Source: JBEKHT01 sp049511715 (lineage in GTDB: Bacteria > Chloroflexota > Anaerolineae > Anaerolineales > RBG-16-64-43). Taken from it: a DNA stretch of 64,000 bases. A program made the position numbers and the translations under genes. Position 1 is the stretch's first letter. Every line of letters starts with the position of its first letter. This document shows, one piece after another, positions 24,584-33,164 of the stretch. The stretch spans positions 62,001 to 126,000 of the forward strand of contig JBEKXU010000003.1 in assembly GCA_049511715.1 (NCBI GenBank). The letters run 5' to 3'. Below the pieces are notes generated by a model. The model saw only the letters and a list, made by a program, of their open reading frames with translations. It did no database searches and was not told where the DNA came from.

Positions 24584-25807
24584 ATGAACTCGCGCGAACG
24601 TGTTTGGCTGGCCCTCAACCACCGGGAACCCGACCGAGTGCCCATTGACCTGGGGGCGACGATCGTCTCCTCGATCGTGCGCCCAACCTATATCGCCCTC
24701 AAGAAGTACCTGAATATGCCTCTGGAAGAGATTCGCATGCTGGACTATGTCCAGCAGCTGCCCTATGTCGACGAGGCTTTTCTGGAACGCTTTGCGGTGG
24801 ACTTTCGGCTCGTCCAGCTTCCGGCCGCCACCGCTCCCGGGGTGGAAATCTTCGAGGAGGGGAACTACTTCGCCTTCATTGACCGCTGGGGTTCGAAACT
24901 CCACATGCCCAAGGAGGGTGGGCTTTACTTCGACTGGGTGGATTTCCCCATCCGGGCCCCCACCCTGGAGGCTCTGGACCGCTACTCGTGGCCGCGGCCT
25001 GACCCGGAGACCTACCTCACCCAGCTGCGCGACCAGGCCCGGTCCCTTTCCGAAAAAACGGATTTTGCCCTGGTCGGGAGTGCCATCATTGGGGGAGGCA
25101 TCTTTGAGCAGCCAGCCCGAACCATGGGTTTGCAAAATTTCTTTGAGGCACTGGTCACAGAACCGAAATTTGCGGACCGGCTGATGGAGGGGATCACGGA
25201 CCTGTATGTCGAGTCCTGCGATCGCTATCTGGAACAGGTGGGGCCCTACCTGCAGGTCTTCACGTACTGGGACGATCTGTGCGGACAGAACGGCTGGCTC
25301 ATTCGGCCCGACTTGTACCGCACGATGATCAAGCCCAAGCAACGACGGCTGGTGGAGGCGATCAAGCGGAAGACGGAGGCCAAACTCTTCTACCACAGCT
25401 GCGGTGCCAGCCGCGAACTGATCCCCGACCTGATCGAACTGGGATTTGACATCCTCAATCCCGTCCAGGTATCCGCCCGCGGGATGAACACGAAAACGCT
25501 GAAGGCGGAATTCGGGAAGGATATTGTCTTTTGGGGCGGCGGCGTGGACACCCAGGGGGTCTTGCCGTTTGGGACGCCTGAGCAGGTGGCCGACGAGGTC
25601 AGGCGCCGCATCGACGACCTGGCTCCCGGAGGGGGATTTGTCTTTGCCGCGGTCCACAACATTCAGGCTTTTGTCCCTCCTGAGAACATCGTGGCGGCCT
25701 TTGACACCGCGCGATCCTACGGTCGCTACAGGACCTCGGGGTTCCAGGAAGGGGGGGGCGCATCATCGGGAAAGGGGCTGGCGGCTCGCCAGGGAGGTTC
25801 GGCGTGA
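24584..25807 (+). CDS. UroD-superfamily methyltransferase-like protein, copy 1
   Basis: A 407-residue protein of the uroporphyrinogen decarboxylase superfamily (TIM barrel), which includes HemE and corrinoid-linked methyltransferases such as MtaA, MtbA and MtgB. The N-terminus R-E-R-V-W-L-A-L-N-H-R-E-P-D-R-V-P-I is typical of the non-HemE branch. A metal-binding-like H-S-C-G is seen at H271-C273, and a later H-N-I-Q (about residue 366) may give a third ligand where MtaA-type enzymes have Cys. The last 25 residues are low-complexity and probably a tail. It is the first of three divergent paralogues in this operon and overlaps the next start by 4 bases (GTGA). No haem-synthesis genes are nearby, so HemE function is unlikely. 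Confidence 0.85.
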   Translation: MNSRERVWLALNHREPDRVPIDLGATIVSSIVRPTYIALKKYLNMPLEEIRMLDYVQQLPYVDEAFLERFAVDFRLVQLPAATAPGVEIFEEGNYFAFIDRWGSKLHMPKEGGLYFDWVDFPIRAPTLEALDRYSWPRPDPETYLTQLRDQARSLSEKTDFALVGSAIIGGGIFEQPARTMGLQNFFEALVTEPKFADRLMEGITDLYVESCDRYLEQVGPYLQVFTYWDDLCGQNGWLIRPDLYRTMIKPKQRRLVEAIKRKTEAKLFYHSCGASRELIPDLIELGFDILNPVQVSARGMNTKTLKAEFGKDIVFWGGGVDTQGVLPFGTPEQVADEVRRRIDDLAPGGGFVFAAVHNIQAFVPPENIVAAFDTARSYGRYRTSGFQEGGGASSGKGLAARQGGSA

Positions 25808-26919
25808 AGCACCGGGATCGGGTCCTGGCGGCGCTCAGCCACGAGATCCCGGATCGCTGCCCGATGCAGATCAGTTTCACGCCCGAGTTCGCCGCGCGGC
25901 TCGAAACGGACCTGCGGGCCCGGGGGAGCGGCAGTCACAACCCGCACGGGGGCGGCAACACCTATGAGCTGGAGCGGGCCCTCGATGAGGATATGCTCCT
26001 CTCCTCGGTGGGCTGGGTGAATTCCTACTACCAGCCCGGCTATGAGCACTGCGATTCGTACCTGGACGAGTGGGGAGTACGCTGGAAAACGGTCGAATAT
26101 GCGACCCGCTTTGGGACGGGAAGGTACACGGAACCCGCGGGTCATCCTCTAGCGGAGGACACCGCCATCCAAGGCTATCGGCCGCCGGATCCGATCCGTC
26201 CGGCGCTGTATGCCGATTTCTCGCGGGTGGTGCGGGAATTGTCCCAGGAATATTGGATCGTGGGCGTCGTCGTGACCACGGTTTTCGAGTGCGCGTGGGC
26301 GCTGCGCGGCTATGAGCAGCTGTTGATGGATTTCCTGCTCAATCCGGAACTGGCGGAGCAAGTCCTGGATTTTCCTTTTCGTTATCACCAGGAGGTCGCG
26401 CGGCGACTGGTGGAACTGGGCGCGGATATGATCTGGCTGGGAGATGACGTAGGATCCCAATCCTCCATGCTCCTGTCGCCGCAGCTCTGGCGCAGGTTTC
26501 TCAAACCGCGCCTGGCAGCCATCATTGCGACCCTGAAGGCGGTCAACCCGCAACTCAAGGTCGCCTACCACTCGGACGGCTGGATCGAGCCCGTCATTCC
26601 GGAGTTGATTGAAATCGGAGTGGACGTCCTGAACCCAGTCCAGCCGGCCGTCCTGGATCTGGAGGGGTTGGCCCGGCGATACGGGACGCGCCTGTGCTTC
26701 TGGGGGTCGATCGATATTCAGCGGACCCTGCCGTTTGGAAGCCCCTCCGACGTGGCGAATGAGGTGCGGGCACGCCTGCGGACGCTCGGGCGGCACGGCG
26801 GTCTGGTGATTGGACCGACCCACAATGTTCAGCTTGATACTCCCCTGGAAAACTTCTGGGCGATGGTCAACACGATTGTCCAAACGCCCTATTCCTCCCT
26901 TTCCCTGGGGGACACCTAG
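25804..26919 (+). CDS. UroD-superfamily methyltransferase-like protein, copy 2
   Basis: A 371-residue UroD-superfamily protein, translationally coupled to copy 1 by a GTGA overlap. The N-terminus has the same K-H-R-D-R-V-L-A-A-L-S-H-E-I-P-D-R pattern. The candidate metal motif reads H-S-D-G (H256, D258): the Cys of the other two copies is Asp. The later T-H-N-V-Q motif with His (about residue 340) is kept. The change suggests a different metal or loss of catalysis in this copy; it may act as a partner of copy 1. The middle shows W-L-G-D-D-V-G-S-Q and P-Q-L-W-R-R-F-L-K-P, shared with copy 3. The methyl or carboxyl donor is unknown. Confidence 0.85.
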   Translation: MKHRDRVLAALSHEIPDRCPMQISFTPEFAARLETDLRARGSGSHNPHGGGNTYELERALDEDMLLSSVGWVNSYYQPGYEHCDSYLDEWGVRWKTVEYATRFGTGRYTEPAGHPLAEDTAIQGYRPPDPIRPALYADFSRVVRELSQEYWIVGVVVTTVFECAWALRGYEQLLMDFLLNPELAEQVLDFPFRYHQEVARRLVELGADMIWLGDDVGSQSSMLLSPQLWRRFLKPRLAAIIATLKAVNPQLKVAYHSDGWIEPVIPELIEIGVDVLNPVQPAVLDLEGLARRYGTRLCFWGSIDIQRTLPFGSPSDVANEVRARLRTLGRHGGLVIGPTHNVQLDTPLENFWAMVNTIVQTPYSSLSLGDT

Positions 26920-26975
26920 CCAGGCGATTCGACCGGCCCCCGCGCGCAAACCGGCTGCGGGAACCGAGGAGGAGA

Positions 26976-28031
26976 ATGCGACGTATGGATCGCGCGGGAG
27001 AGCGAAGGCATGTGACCCTGCGGCAGGTGGCCAGTCAGGCGCGCGTGTCGGCTCAGACCGTCTCGCGGGTGATCAACAACGTTCCGGCCGTCGCCCCCGG
27101 AACGCGACTCCGTGTGCAGCAGGTGGTTTCGGAACTGGGCTACCAGCCGAATGTGCTGGCGCGGAGTCTGGTGCATCGTCGCAGCTACACCCTGGGGGTG
27201 GTCGCGACGGGGCTGGAGTATTTTGGCCCTGCAGGCACCCTAGTCGGGATCGAGCGCCAGGCCAGCGAGCTGGGTTACTCGATCCTGCTCCATCTTCTCC
27301 CGCAGCCCCAGCTGGACAATGCAGAGCCGGCGCTCAACAGCCTGCTCTCCCGTCAGGTGGATGGGATCATTTGGGCGGTGCCGGAGATCGGCTCGAACCG
27401 CAACTGGCTCCGGAGGGAAAGTCCGCATCTCCCCGTCCCGATCGTGTTTCTGAGCATGCACGCCTCCAGCAGTCTGCCCGTTGTCTCTGTGGACAACTTT
27501 GAGGGCGGGCGGCTGGCCACGGATCACCTGCTCTCTCAGGGGTACCGGCATATCGGCCTGATCACCGGGCCGCTGACTTGGTGGGAGGCGCGTGAGCGCA
27601 GGCGGGGATGGCGGGACTCCCTTCTGGCGGCAGGGCTGCAGGCGGATGAGCGCCAGGTCTTTGAGGGCGATTGGACTGCCTCCAGCGGCGAGCAGGGGTT
27701 CTCCTCCCTGGCCGAGCGGTTTTCTGAAATGGATGCCGTATTCGCCGGGAACGACCAAATGGCCCTGGGCGTCTTGCAAGCCGCGCATCACCGCAGCCTG
27801 CGGGTTCCCGCCGACCTGGGCGTTGTGGGCTTTGATGACATCCCGGAGTGCGCGTATTTCTGGCCGCCGCTGACGACCGTCCGGCAGGAACTGCGCCAAC
27901 TGGGAGGGATGGCCGTGCATCACATCGCTGAGATGATCCGCGCCAGCCGCGGAGAGTCGGCTGCACCGGAGGAGAACACGCTCTGGGTGGCCCCGATGCT
28001 GGTCGTGCGCTTCAGTTCGACCAAAGTCTAG
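26976..28031 (+). CDS. LacI-family transcriptional regulator
   Basis: A 351-residue repressor-type regulator. The N-terminal helix-turn-helix is about residues 14-60: V-T-L-R-Q-V-A-S-Q-A-R-V-S-A-Q-T-V-S-R-V-I-N, with the hinge helix P-N-V-L-A-R-S-L. The rest is a sugar-binding domain related to periplasmic binding proteins (V-S-V-D-N-F-E-G-G, G-V-V-G-F-D-D-I-P-E). GAGGAG lies just upstream of ATG 26976; a second ATG six codons... three codons later is an alternative. It lies inside the operon rather than at its edge, so it is probably expressed with it, and it likely controls this operon in response to the imported sugar or its phosphate. A candidate operator is at 21125-21138. Confidence 0.92.
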   Translation: MRRMDRAGERRHVTLRQVASQARVSAQTVSRVINNVPAVAPGTRLRVQQVVSELGYQPNVLARSLVHRRSYTLGVVATGLEYFGPAGTLVGIERQASELGYSILLHLLPQPQLDNAEPALNSLLSRQVDGIIWAVPEIGSNRNWLRRESPHLPVPIVFLSMHASSSLPVVSVDNFEGGRLATDHLLSQGYRHIGLITGPLTWWEARERRRGWRDSLLAAGLQADERQVFEGDWTASSGEQGFSSLAERFSEMDAVFAGNDQMALGVLQAAHHRSLRVPADLGVVGFDDIPECAYFWPPLTTVRQELRQLGGMAVHHIAEMIRASRGESAAPEENTLWVAPMLVVRFSSTKV

Positions 28032-28092
28032 CCCGTGCCCCCTTGGAGCCTTGGTAGCCTGCGAGGTCCCGAAGACCCATGGGAGGTCATGC

Positions 28093-29112
28093 ATGACCAA
28101 ACGGGACGTGGTGAAGCAGGTTTTCCTGGGGGAGCGGCCGCTCTACGTGCCCTGGTCGTTCGGATTCACGTACGAGGCCAAAGTCAAGCTTCAGGAGCAT
28201 TTCGGGACGAGCGATCTCGAGCCGGCCCTTCAGAATCATCTGCTCAAGCTGGGGAGCGATATTGGTTTCTTCACAGAGCTCGGGGCGAACTGTGTCCAGG
28301 ATGTGTTTGGGGTCGTTTGGGACCGCAGCGTAGACCGGGACATCGGGATTGTGAAGGGCTGCCGCCTGCCTGAGCCGACCCTGCGGGGGTACGATTTCCC
28401 CAACCCCCTGGACGCGCGCTTTTTCGCCGACATTCCCGATCGCATCCGCCGCTACGGCGACCGGTTCCGGGTCTTCCAAATTGGGTTCTCCCTGTATGAG
28501 CGGGCCTGGACCCTGCGCGGCCTCACCAATTTGCTCATGGACTTCTACGATCATCCCGAGTTTGTGCGCGAGCTCCTGAGCCGCATTGCGGACTACAACA
28601 TCGCCCAGATCCGCGAGGCCCTGAAGTACGACATTGATGCGGTGTACTTCGGGGATGATTGGGGGCAGCAGCGCGGACTGCAGATGGGACCCGTCCTATG
28701 GCGCGAGTTCATCCGGCCGGTGCTGGCGCGAATGTACGCCGTCGTCCGTGAGGCAGGCCGATTCGTGATGATCCACTCCTGCGGAGATGTCGACGAGTTG
28801 TTCGACGACCTGATCGAAATCGGTGTCAACTGCTTCAACCCGTTCCAGCCGGAGGTCATGGACGTCACTTCGCTCCTTTCCCGGTACCGGGGACGCTGGG
28901 CCTTTCACGGAGGGCTGTCCACCCAAAGGACCCTGGCCTACGGAACGCCAGAGGAGGTGCGCCGCGAATCTCGGCGGCTGATCGAACTCGGCCGCCCGGG
29001 GAGCTATATCTTTGCGCCGGCGCACGACGTCGAAGGCGATGTCCCCCTCGCGAACATGCTTGCCTTCATCGAGGTGGCCCTTGGCCAAGAGGGATATTCG
29101 CCTTCTGCTTGA
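28093..29112 (+). CDS. UroD-superfamily methyltransferase-like protein, copy 3
   Basis: A 339-residue UroD-superfamily protein. ATG 28093 has GGGAGGTCATGC upstream and gives the N-terminus T-K-R-D-V-V-K-Q-V-F-L-G-E-R-P, shorter than in the other two copies. The metal-like motif H-S-C-G is intact (H228, C230), and P-A-H-D-V near residue 317 places a His where MtaA-like enzymes have the third ligand. The L-Y-E-R-A-W-T-L-R-G and F-G-D-D-W-G blocks parallel copy 2. It lies after the regulator gene and 42 bases before the aldolase gene. Its presence on the far side of lacI shows that the trio is not a simple local tandem duplication. Substrate unknown. Confidence 0.85.
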   Translation: MTKRDVVKQVFLGERPLYVPWSFGFTYEAKVKLQEHFGTSDLEPALQNHLLKLGSDIGFFTELGANCVQDVFGVVWDRSVDRDIGIVKGCRLPEPTLRGYDFPNPLDARFFADIPDRIRRYGDRFRVFQIGFSLYERAWTLRGLTNLLMDFYDHPEFVRELLSRIADYNIAQIREALKYDIDAVYFGDDWGQQRGLQMGPVLWREFIRPVLARMYAVVREAGRFVMIHSCGDVDELFDDLIEIGVNCFNPFQPEVMDVTSLLSRYRGRWAFHGGLSTQRTLAYGTPEEVRRESRRLIELGRPGSYIFAPAHDVEGDVPLANMLAFIEVALGQEGYSPSA

Positions 29113-29154
29113 GCCGTCCAGGTCCCATTCGTCTGCGGCCTTGGGGGGAAAGAT

Positions 29155-30075
29155 GTGATTAGCCAAACCGCACGTCTCAACCGGCTCTTCGGGCAGGACG
29201 GGAAATGTCTGGTGGTCGCCCTCGATCACGGGTCGACCGGGGAGCCTCGCGCTTACCAAGGGTTGGAGAATCTGGGGGCCGCGGTCCGAGTGGTGGCGCA
29301 ATCGCTTCCGGACGCGATCCTCTTGGGTCCGGGGCAGGCGCATTGGTTGCAGGAATTTCCCGGGCGATCCAAACCCTCGCTGCTTGTGCGCGCCGATGTG
29401 ACCAGCCTCTACTCGCGCCCCGGTCCTGATCCCCTCTTCTGCAACCTCCTGGAGGGGGCCCTGGAGCAGGCGGTGCGCGCGGACGCCGTTGGTGTGGTCG
29501 CCAATCTCTTGGATCTCCCTGACCCGGCCGGGATCCGGGAACAGTGCCTGAGAAACCTCAGTCTGCTGCGTGCCTGTTGTGAGCGCTATGGGATGCCTCT
29601 CATGGTGGAAACGCGACACATGCGTCGCTCGCGTCGCTCGGGGATGTGCGAACCCAGCGGCGAAGTCGGGCATCTCGGTTCGCTTGTGCGCCAGGCCGTG
29701 GAACTGGGAGCGGACCTGATCAAGAGCGACCGCACGGGGAATCCGCAAGAGGTCGACTGCCTCGTGGAGGCCGCCTCAGGCAAGCCGTTGCTGATCCTGG
29801 GCGGGGCCGTGATGGAGGAGAAGGACATGGTCCGCCAGACGCAGGCCGTCCTCCAGCGAGGCATCTCCGGCCTGGTGTATGGACGGAACGTCTTCTCCGC
29901 GCCGGATCCGGCCCGCAGGGTTCGCATCCTGATGGCCCTCTTGCATGAGGGCGGTTTGCCGCGGGACGTGGGGGACCCCGGGCTGGGCCAGGACCCGGGC
30001 GGCCGAGATTCCGGGAAGCAAGAGGGGATTTCGCGGCGCGGCGGTCGCGGCCCAACCGGGAGAGGCGGCCGCTGA
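29155..30075 (+). CDS. DeoC/FbaB/LsrF-type class I aldolase
   Basis: A 306-residue TIM-barrel aldolase-like protein. V-A-L-D-H-G near residue 22 and D-L-I-K-S-D-R-T-G with the Schiff-base Lys at 190 match the DhnA/FbaB/LsrF group; G-G-A-V-M and G-L-V-Y-G-R-N-V-F match its phosphate-binding end. Members cleave or condense phosphorylated ketoses or modify sugar-phosphate-like signals. The GTG at 29155 has GGGGGGAAAG upstream. The last 35 or so residues are G/R-rich and probably not part of the fold, so a recent loss of an earlier stop is possible. It precedes an FGGY kinase, so the kinase product may be its substrate. Confidence 0.8.
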   Translation: MISQTARLNRLFGQDGKCLVVALDHGSTGEPRAYQGLENLGAAVRVVAQSLPDAILLGPGQAHWLQEFPGRSKPSLLVRADVTSLYSRPGPDPLFCNLLEGALEQAVRADAVGVVANLLDLPDPAGIREQCLRNLSLLRACCERYGMPLMVETRHMRRSRRSGMCEPSGEVGHLGSLVRQAVELGADLIKSDRTGNPQEVDCLVEAASGKPLLILGGAVMEEKDMVRQTQAVLQRGISGLVYGRNVFSAPDPARRVRILMALLHEGGLPRDVGDPGLGQDPGGRDSGKQEGISRRGGRGPTGRGGR

Positions 30076-30161
30076 GGTCGCGCCCGGCATGCTCCGGAGG
30101 GCATCCGCGCCCGCGGTTGGATGAAGGAAGCTGCTGCCGGAGAAGCGCCAGGACCGCTGGG

Positions 30162-31667
30162 ATGAGTTTCCTGGGAATCGATGTCGGCACGACCGGGCTG
30201 AAGGCGGCGGTCATCTCGGACCGGGGAAGAATCCTGGCTTCGGCTTACGAGGAGTGCGCACTTCATCAACCGGAGCCGGGCTGGGCTGAGCTTGACGCGG
30301 AGGCGGCCTGGGGGCAGATCCGGCGCTTGATCCTTCGTACCGTCTCCCAGGCCAAGCGCGATCCGGTCAAAGCTTTGGCGGTGTCGTCCTTGGGCGAGGC
30401 CATGGTCCTCGTGGGCCCCCAAGGGGAAGCCCTTGCCCCATCCATCCTCAACTCGGATGTGCGCGGCGCAGAATACTTGGAGAGAGGAAAGCGTCCGATT
30501 GGGGACTCCCGCCTCTACGCCCTCAATGGCAACACCTTGGGGAACCAGTACGGCCTGACCAAGCTGCTCTGGATCCGGGACCACCGGCGATCAATCTTCG
30601 ATCGGACCGAGAAATTCCTCCCATGGGGGAGCTACGTGGCCTGGAAGTTGGGCGCCGAGCCAGTGGTGGACTATTCGCTGGCCAACCGAACTTTGCTCTT
30701 CGATCTTGAGCGGGAGACTTGGTCGGTGGAGCTGATGAGCCGGGCGGGCTTGGACCCGTCAAAGTTCCCCGAGCCGAGACGTTGCACAGAGGCCGTGGGA
30801 ACCGTGCCCGTCGGCCTGGCGGCCGAGCTCGGGCTGCCGGAGGGGGTGCGGATCATTAACGGGGCCCACGATCAGTGTGCGAGCGCGGTTGGATGCGGCG
30901 TCCTGGAGGAGGGGCAGGCCGCCTGCGGGATGGGCACCTATACCTGCGTGACGCCGGTTTTCCGGAGGCGACCTCCGGCCGCCAGCATGATCCGCCGAGG
31001 GCTAAACACCGAGCATCATGCCGCGCCGGGAAGGTATGTCTGCTTCATCTTCAACCAGGGAGGCGCCTGGGTCCGATGGTTCCGCGGAGCATTCGCCCAG
31101 GCGGAGTGGCAGGCGGCCCGAGAGACAGGGGAGGACGTGTACTCACGATTGTTTGCCGAAATGCCGGAGGGCCCGAGTTCGGTGCAGTTTGTTCCCCACT
31201 TGACTCCGAGCAAGGTGATCAAGGCATTCTCGCCCCCTGCCCAGGGAGTCCTGGCCGGAGTCGAGCCGGGGACACCCCGGGGTGAGATCCTGAAGGGGAT
31301 CATCGAGGGGGTCACCCTTGACCTGCGTCGGCGCCTGGAGTCGGTCGACACCGCCGGAATTCGGGTGGGCGAGCTGAGGGCCTCTGGAGGCGGCAGCCGC
31401 TCCGACCTGTGGCTCCAACTGTGCGCGGACCTCCTGGAACGGCCGGTGCTTCGCACGCAGGTGGCGGAGGCTGGGGTGCTGGGAGCGGCCATCATCGCTG
31501 GCGTGGGTTATGGGGTGTTTCCCAGCCTGGAAGCGGGAGCCTCACAAATGGTGGGCGCGGAGCGCCTTTTTGAACCTCGGCGCAGCGCCCGAACGGAATA
31601 CGCCGCCCGCTATCAGAAGTTCCTGGAATTGAGCGCAGGATGTCGGGGATGGGCGGGAGAGAACTGA
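30162..31667 (+). CDS. FGGY-family carbohydrate kinase
   Basis: A 501-residue sugar kinase of the FGGY family. The N-terminal phosphate-1 motif G-I-D-V-G-T-T-G-L-K is at residues 4-13. N-G-A-H-D-Q in the second half and A-S-G-G-G-S-R-S-D-L-W (adenosine-binding) fit the family. The length is normal (about 500 aa). ATG 30162 is chosen because it starts the first beta strand. It differs from the AraB kinase encoded 2.6 kb downstream, so the island has two sugar kinases and probably phosphorylates two different intermediates. The substrate (xylulose, fuculose or other ketose) cannot be set from the motifs. Confidence 0.9.
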   Translation: MSFLGIDVGTTGLKAAVISDRGRILASAYEECALHQPEPGWAELDAEAAWGQIRRLILRTVSQAKRDPVKALAVSSLGEAMVLVGPQGEALAPSILNSDVRGAEYLERGKRPIGDSRLYALNGNTLGNQYGLTKLLWIRDHRRSIFDRTEKFLPWGSYVAWKLGAEPVVDYSLANRTLLFDLERETWSVELMSRAGLDPSKFPEPRRCTEAVGTVPVGLAAELGLPEGVRIINGAHDQCASAVGCGVLEEGQAACGMGTYTCVTPVFRRRPPAASMIRRGLNTEHHAAPGRYVCFIFNQGGAWVRWFRGAFAQAEWQAARETGEDVYSRLFAEMPEGPSSVQFVPHLTPSKVIKAFSPPAQGVLAGVEPGTPRGEILKGIIEGVTLDLRRRLESVDTAGIRVGELRASGGGSRSDLWLQLCADLLERPVLRTQVAEAGVLGAAIIAGVGYGVFPSLEAGASQMVGAERLFEPRRSARTEYAARYQKFLELSAGCRGWAGEN

Positions 31668-31709
31668 CCGAAGCATTGCGCCGCTTCCCGGCCGGCTGAG
31701 GAGGCTACG

Positions 31710-33161
31710 ATGGTCACGGACATCACGCTCGGCGTCATTGTCGGAAACCGCGGCTTTTTCCCCGATCACCTTTGCGATACGGGGCGGAAGACGATGTTGG
31801 GGATCCTGGCGGAGGAGCACGTGAAGGTGATCGCCCTCGGGCCGGAAGACACGAAGTTCGGCAGCGTGGAGACCCTCTCCGATGCCCACCGATGTGCGGA
31901 GCTCTTTCAGCAGCACCGCCGCGAGATCGCTGGGGTGCTGGTCACGCTTCCCAATTTCGGCGATGAGCGAGCCGTGGCCAACACCCTGCGCTGGGCCGGC
32001 CTCGATGTGCCGGTCCTCATTCATGCCTTCCCCGATGACCCTGAGCGGATGACCGAGAACGACCGCCGTGATTCCTTCTGCGGCAAGATCTCGGTCTGCA
32101 ATAACCTGGCGCAGTACGGCATCCGCTATACGCTGACCCGCCTCCACACCATGAGCCCGGAAAGCGACGAATTCCGTGCGGACCTGGAGCGCTTTGCCAG
32201 CGTTTGCCGCGTGGCGCGAGGGCTACCAGGCAGCCGGATCGGCGCTGTCGGGACTCGACCGGCCGCCTTCAATACGGTCCGCTTCAGCGAGAAGCTGCTG
32301 GAACGGGCCGGGGTCACGATTGAACCCTTGGACCTTTCCGAGGTCTTAGGGCGCGCTGCGCGACTTGGGGAGGGAGACGCCAAGGTGAGGTCCAAGCTGG
32401 CCGACCTCAAAGCTTATGTCCCCGCCCAGGGCACGCCGCCCGAGTCCCTGGTGCGCATGGCCAAGCTGGGAGTGGTTATCGATGAATGGGCGAGCGCGAA
32501 TGATCTGGTCGCCACCGCCATCCAATGTTGGACTTCCCTGGTGGAGTTCTACGGGGTGGTGCCCTGTGCTCTGATGAGCATGATGAGCAGCCGGCTCATG
32601 CCCTCCGCGTGCGAAACGGACGTTACCGGGGTCGTCGGCATGTACGCACTGGCCTTGGCTTCCGGGAAACCCAGCGCCATCGTGGACTGGAACAACAACT
32701 ACCGCGGGGATCCCGACCGGGCGGTAATCTTCCACTGCTCCAACCTTCCGCGGGAAATGTTCATGACGGAAAGCGCCTCGGCCTCCGAGGCTCCGGCGAT
32801 GGGCTACCAGAACATCCTGGCCGGGACGGTCGGGAAGGAAAACAGCTTCGGCACGGTAGTGGGGAGATTGCGTCCCTCCCCGTTTACGTTTTGCCGGGTG
32901 TCGACCGACGAGATGAATGGGCGGATCCTGGCCTACGTGGGTGAAGGGGCCTTGACGAATGACCCGCTGAAAACGTTCGGCGCCTATGGAGTGGTTCAGA
33001 TCCCGCGCCTGCAGAAGTTGCTGCGGTACATCTGTGAGAACGGCTTCGAACACCATGTAGCGATCAACCTGTCGCGCAGTGCTTCGGCCGTTGAGGAGGC
33101 CCTGTCCAAGTACCTGGGGTGGGAGGTCTACAACCATACCGCGGCTGATCAGGGGATGTAA
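31710..33161 (+). CDS. L-fucose/L-arabinose isomerase-family protein
   Basis: A 483-residue sugar isomerase of the FucI/AraA superfamily, which interconverts aldoses and ketoses with a Mn2+ site. The three metal ligands of FucI have clear counterparts: E302 in C-E-T-D-V, D326 in V-D-W-N-N-N-Y and a C-terminal His at 448 or 449 in E-H-H-V-A. It is shorter than E. coli FucI (591 aa), as are many environmental members. ATG 31710 has GAGGAGG-like sequence upstream (TGAGGAGGCTACG). With AraB and AraD-type genes just downstream, its likely job is L-arabinose to L-ribulose or an equivalent step on a related pentose; fucose is possible. Confidence 0.85.
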   Translation: MVTDITLGVIVGNRGFFPDHLCDTGRKTMLGILAEEHVKVIALGPEDTKFGSVETLSDAHRCAELFQQHRREIAGVLVTLPNFGDERAVANTLRWAGLDVPVLIHAFPDDPERMTENDRRDSFCGKISVCNNLAQYGIRYTLTRLHTMSPESDEFRADLERFASVCRVARGLPGSRIGAVGTRPAAFNTVRFSEKLLERAGVTIEPLDLSEVLGRAARLGEGDAKVRSKLADLKAYVPAQGTPPESLVRMAKLGVVIDEWASANDLVATAIQCWTSLVEFYGVVPCALMSMMSSRLMPSACETDVTGVVGMYALALASGKPSAIVDWNNNYRGDPDRAVIFHCSNLPREMFMTESASASEAPAMGYQNILAGTVGKENSFGTVVGRLRPSPFTFCRVSTDEMNGRILAYVGEGALTNDPLKTFGAYGVVQIPRLQKLLRYICENGFEHHVAINLSRSASAVEEALSKYLGWEVYNHTAADQGM

Positions 33162-33164
33162 ACC

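Noticed and set aside
24584..26919. UroD-like genes read as hemE (haem biosynthesis)
   Set aside because: They lack the HemE N-terminal pattern, carry the H-S-C-G/H-S-D-G motif of the methyltransferase branch, occur in three copies and sit in a sugar operon.
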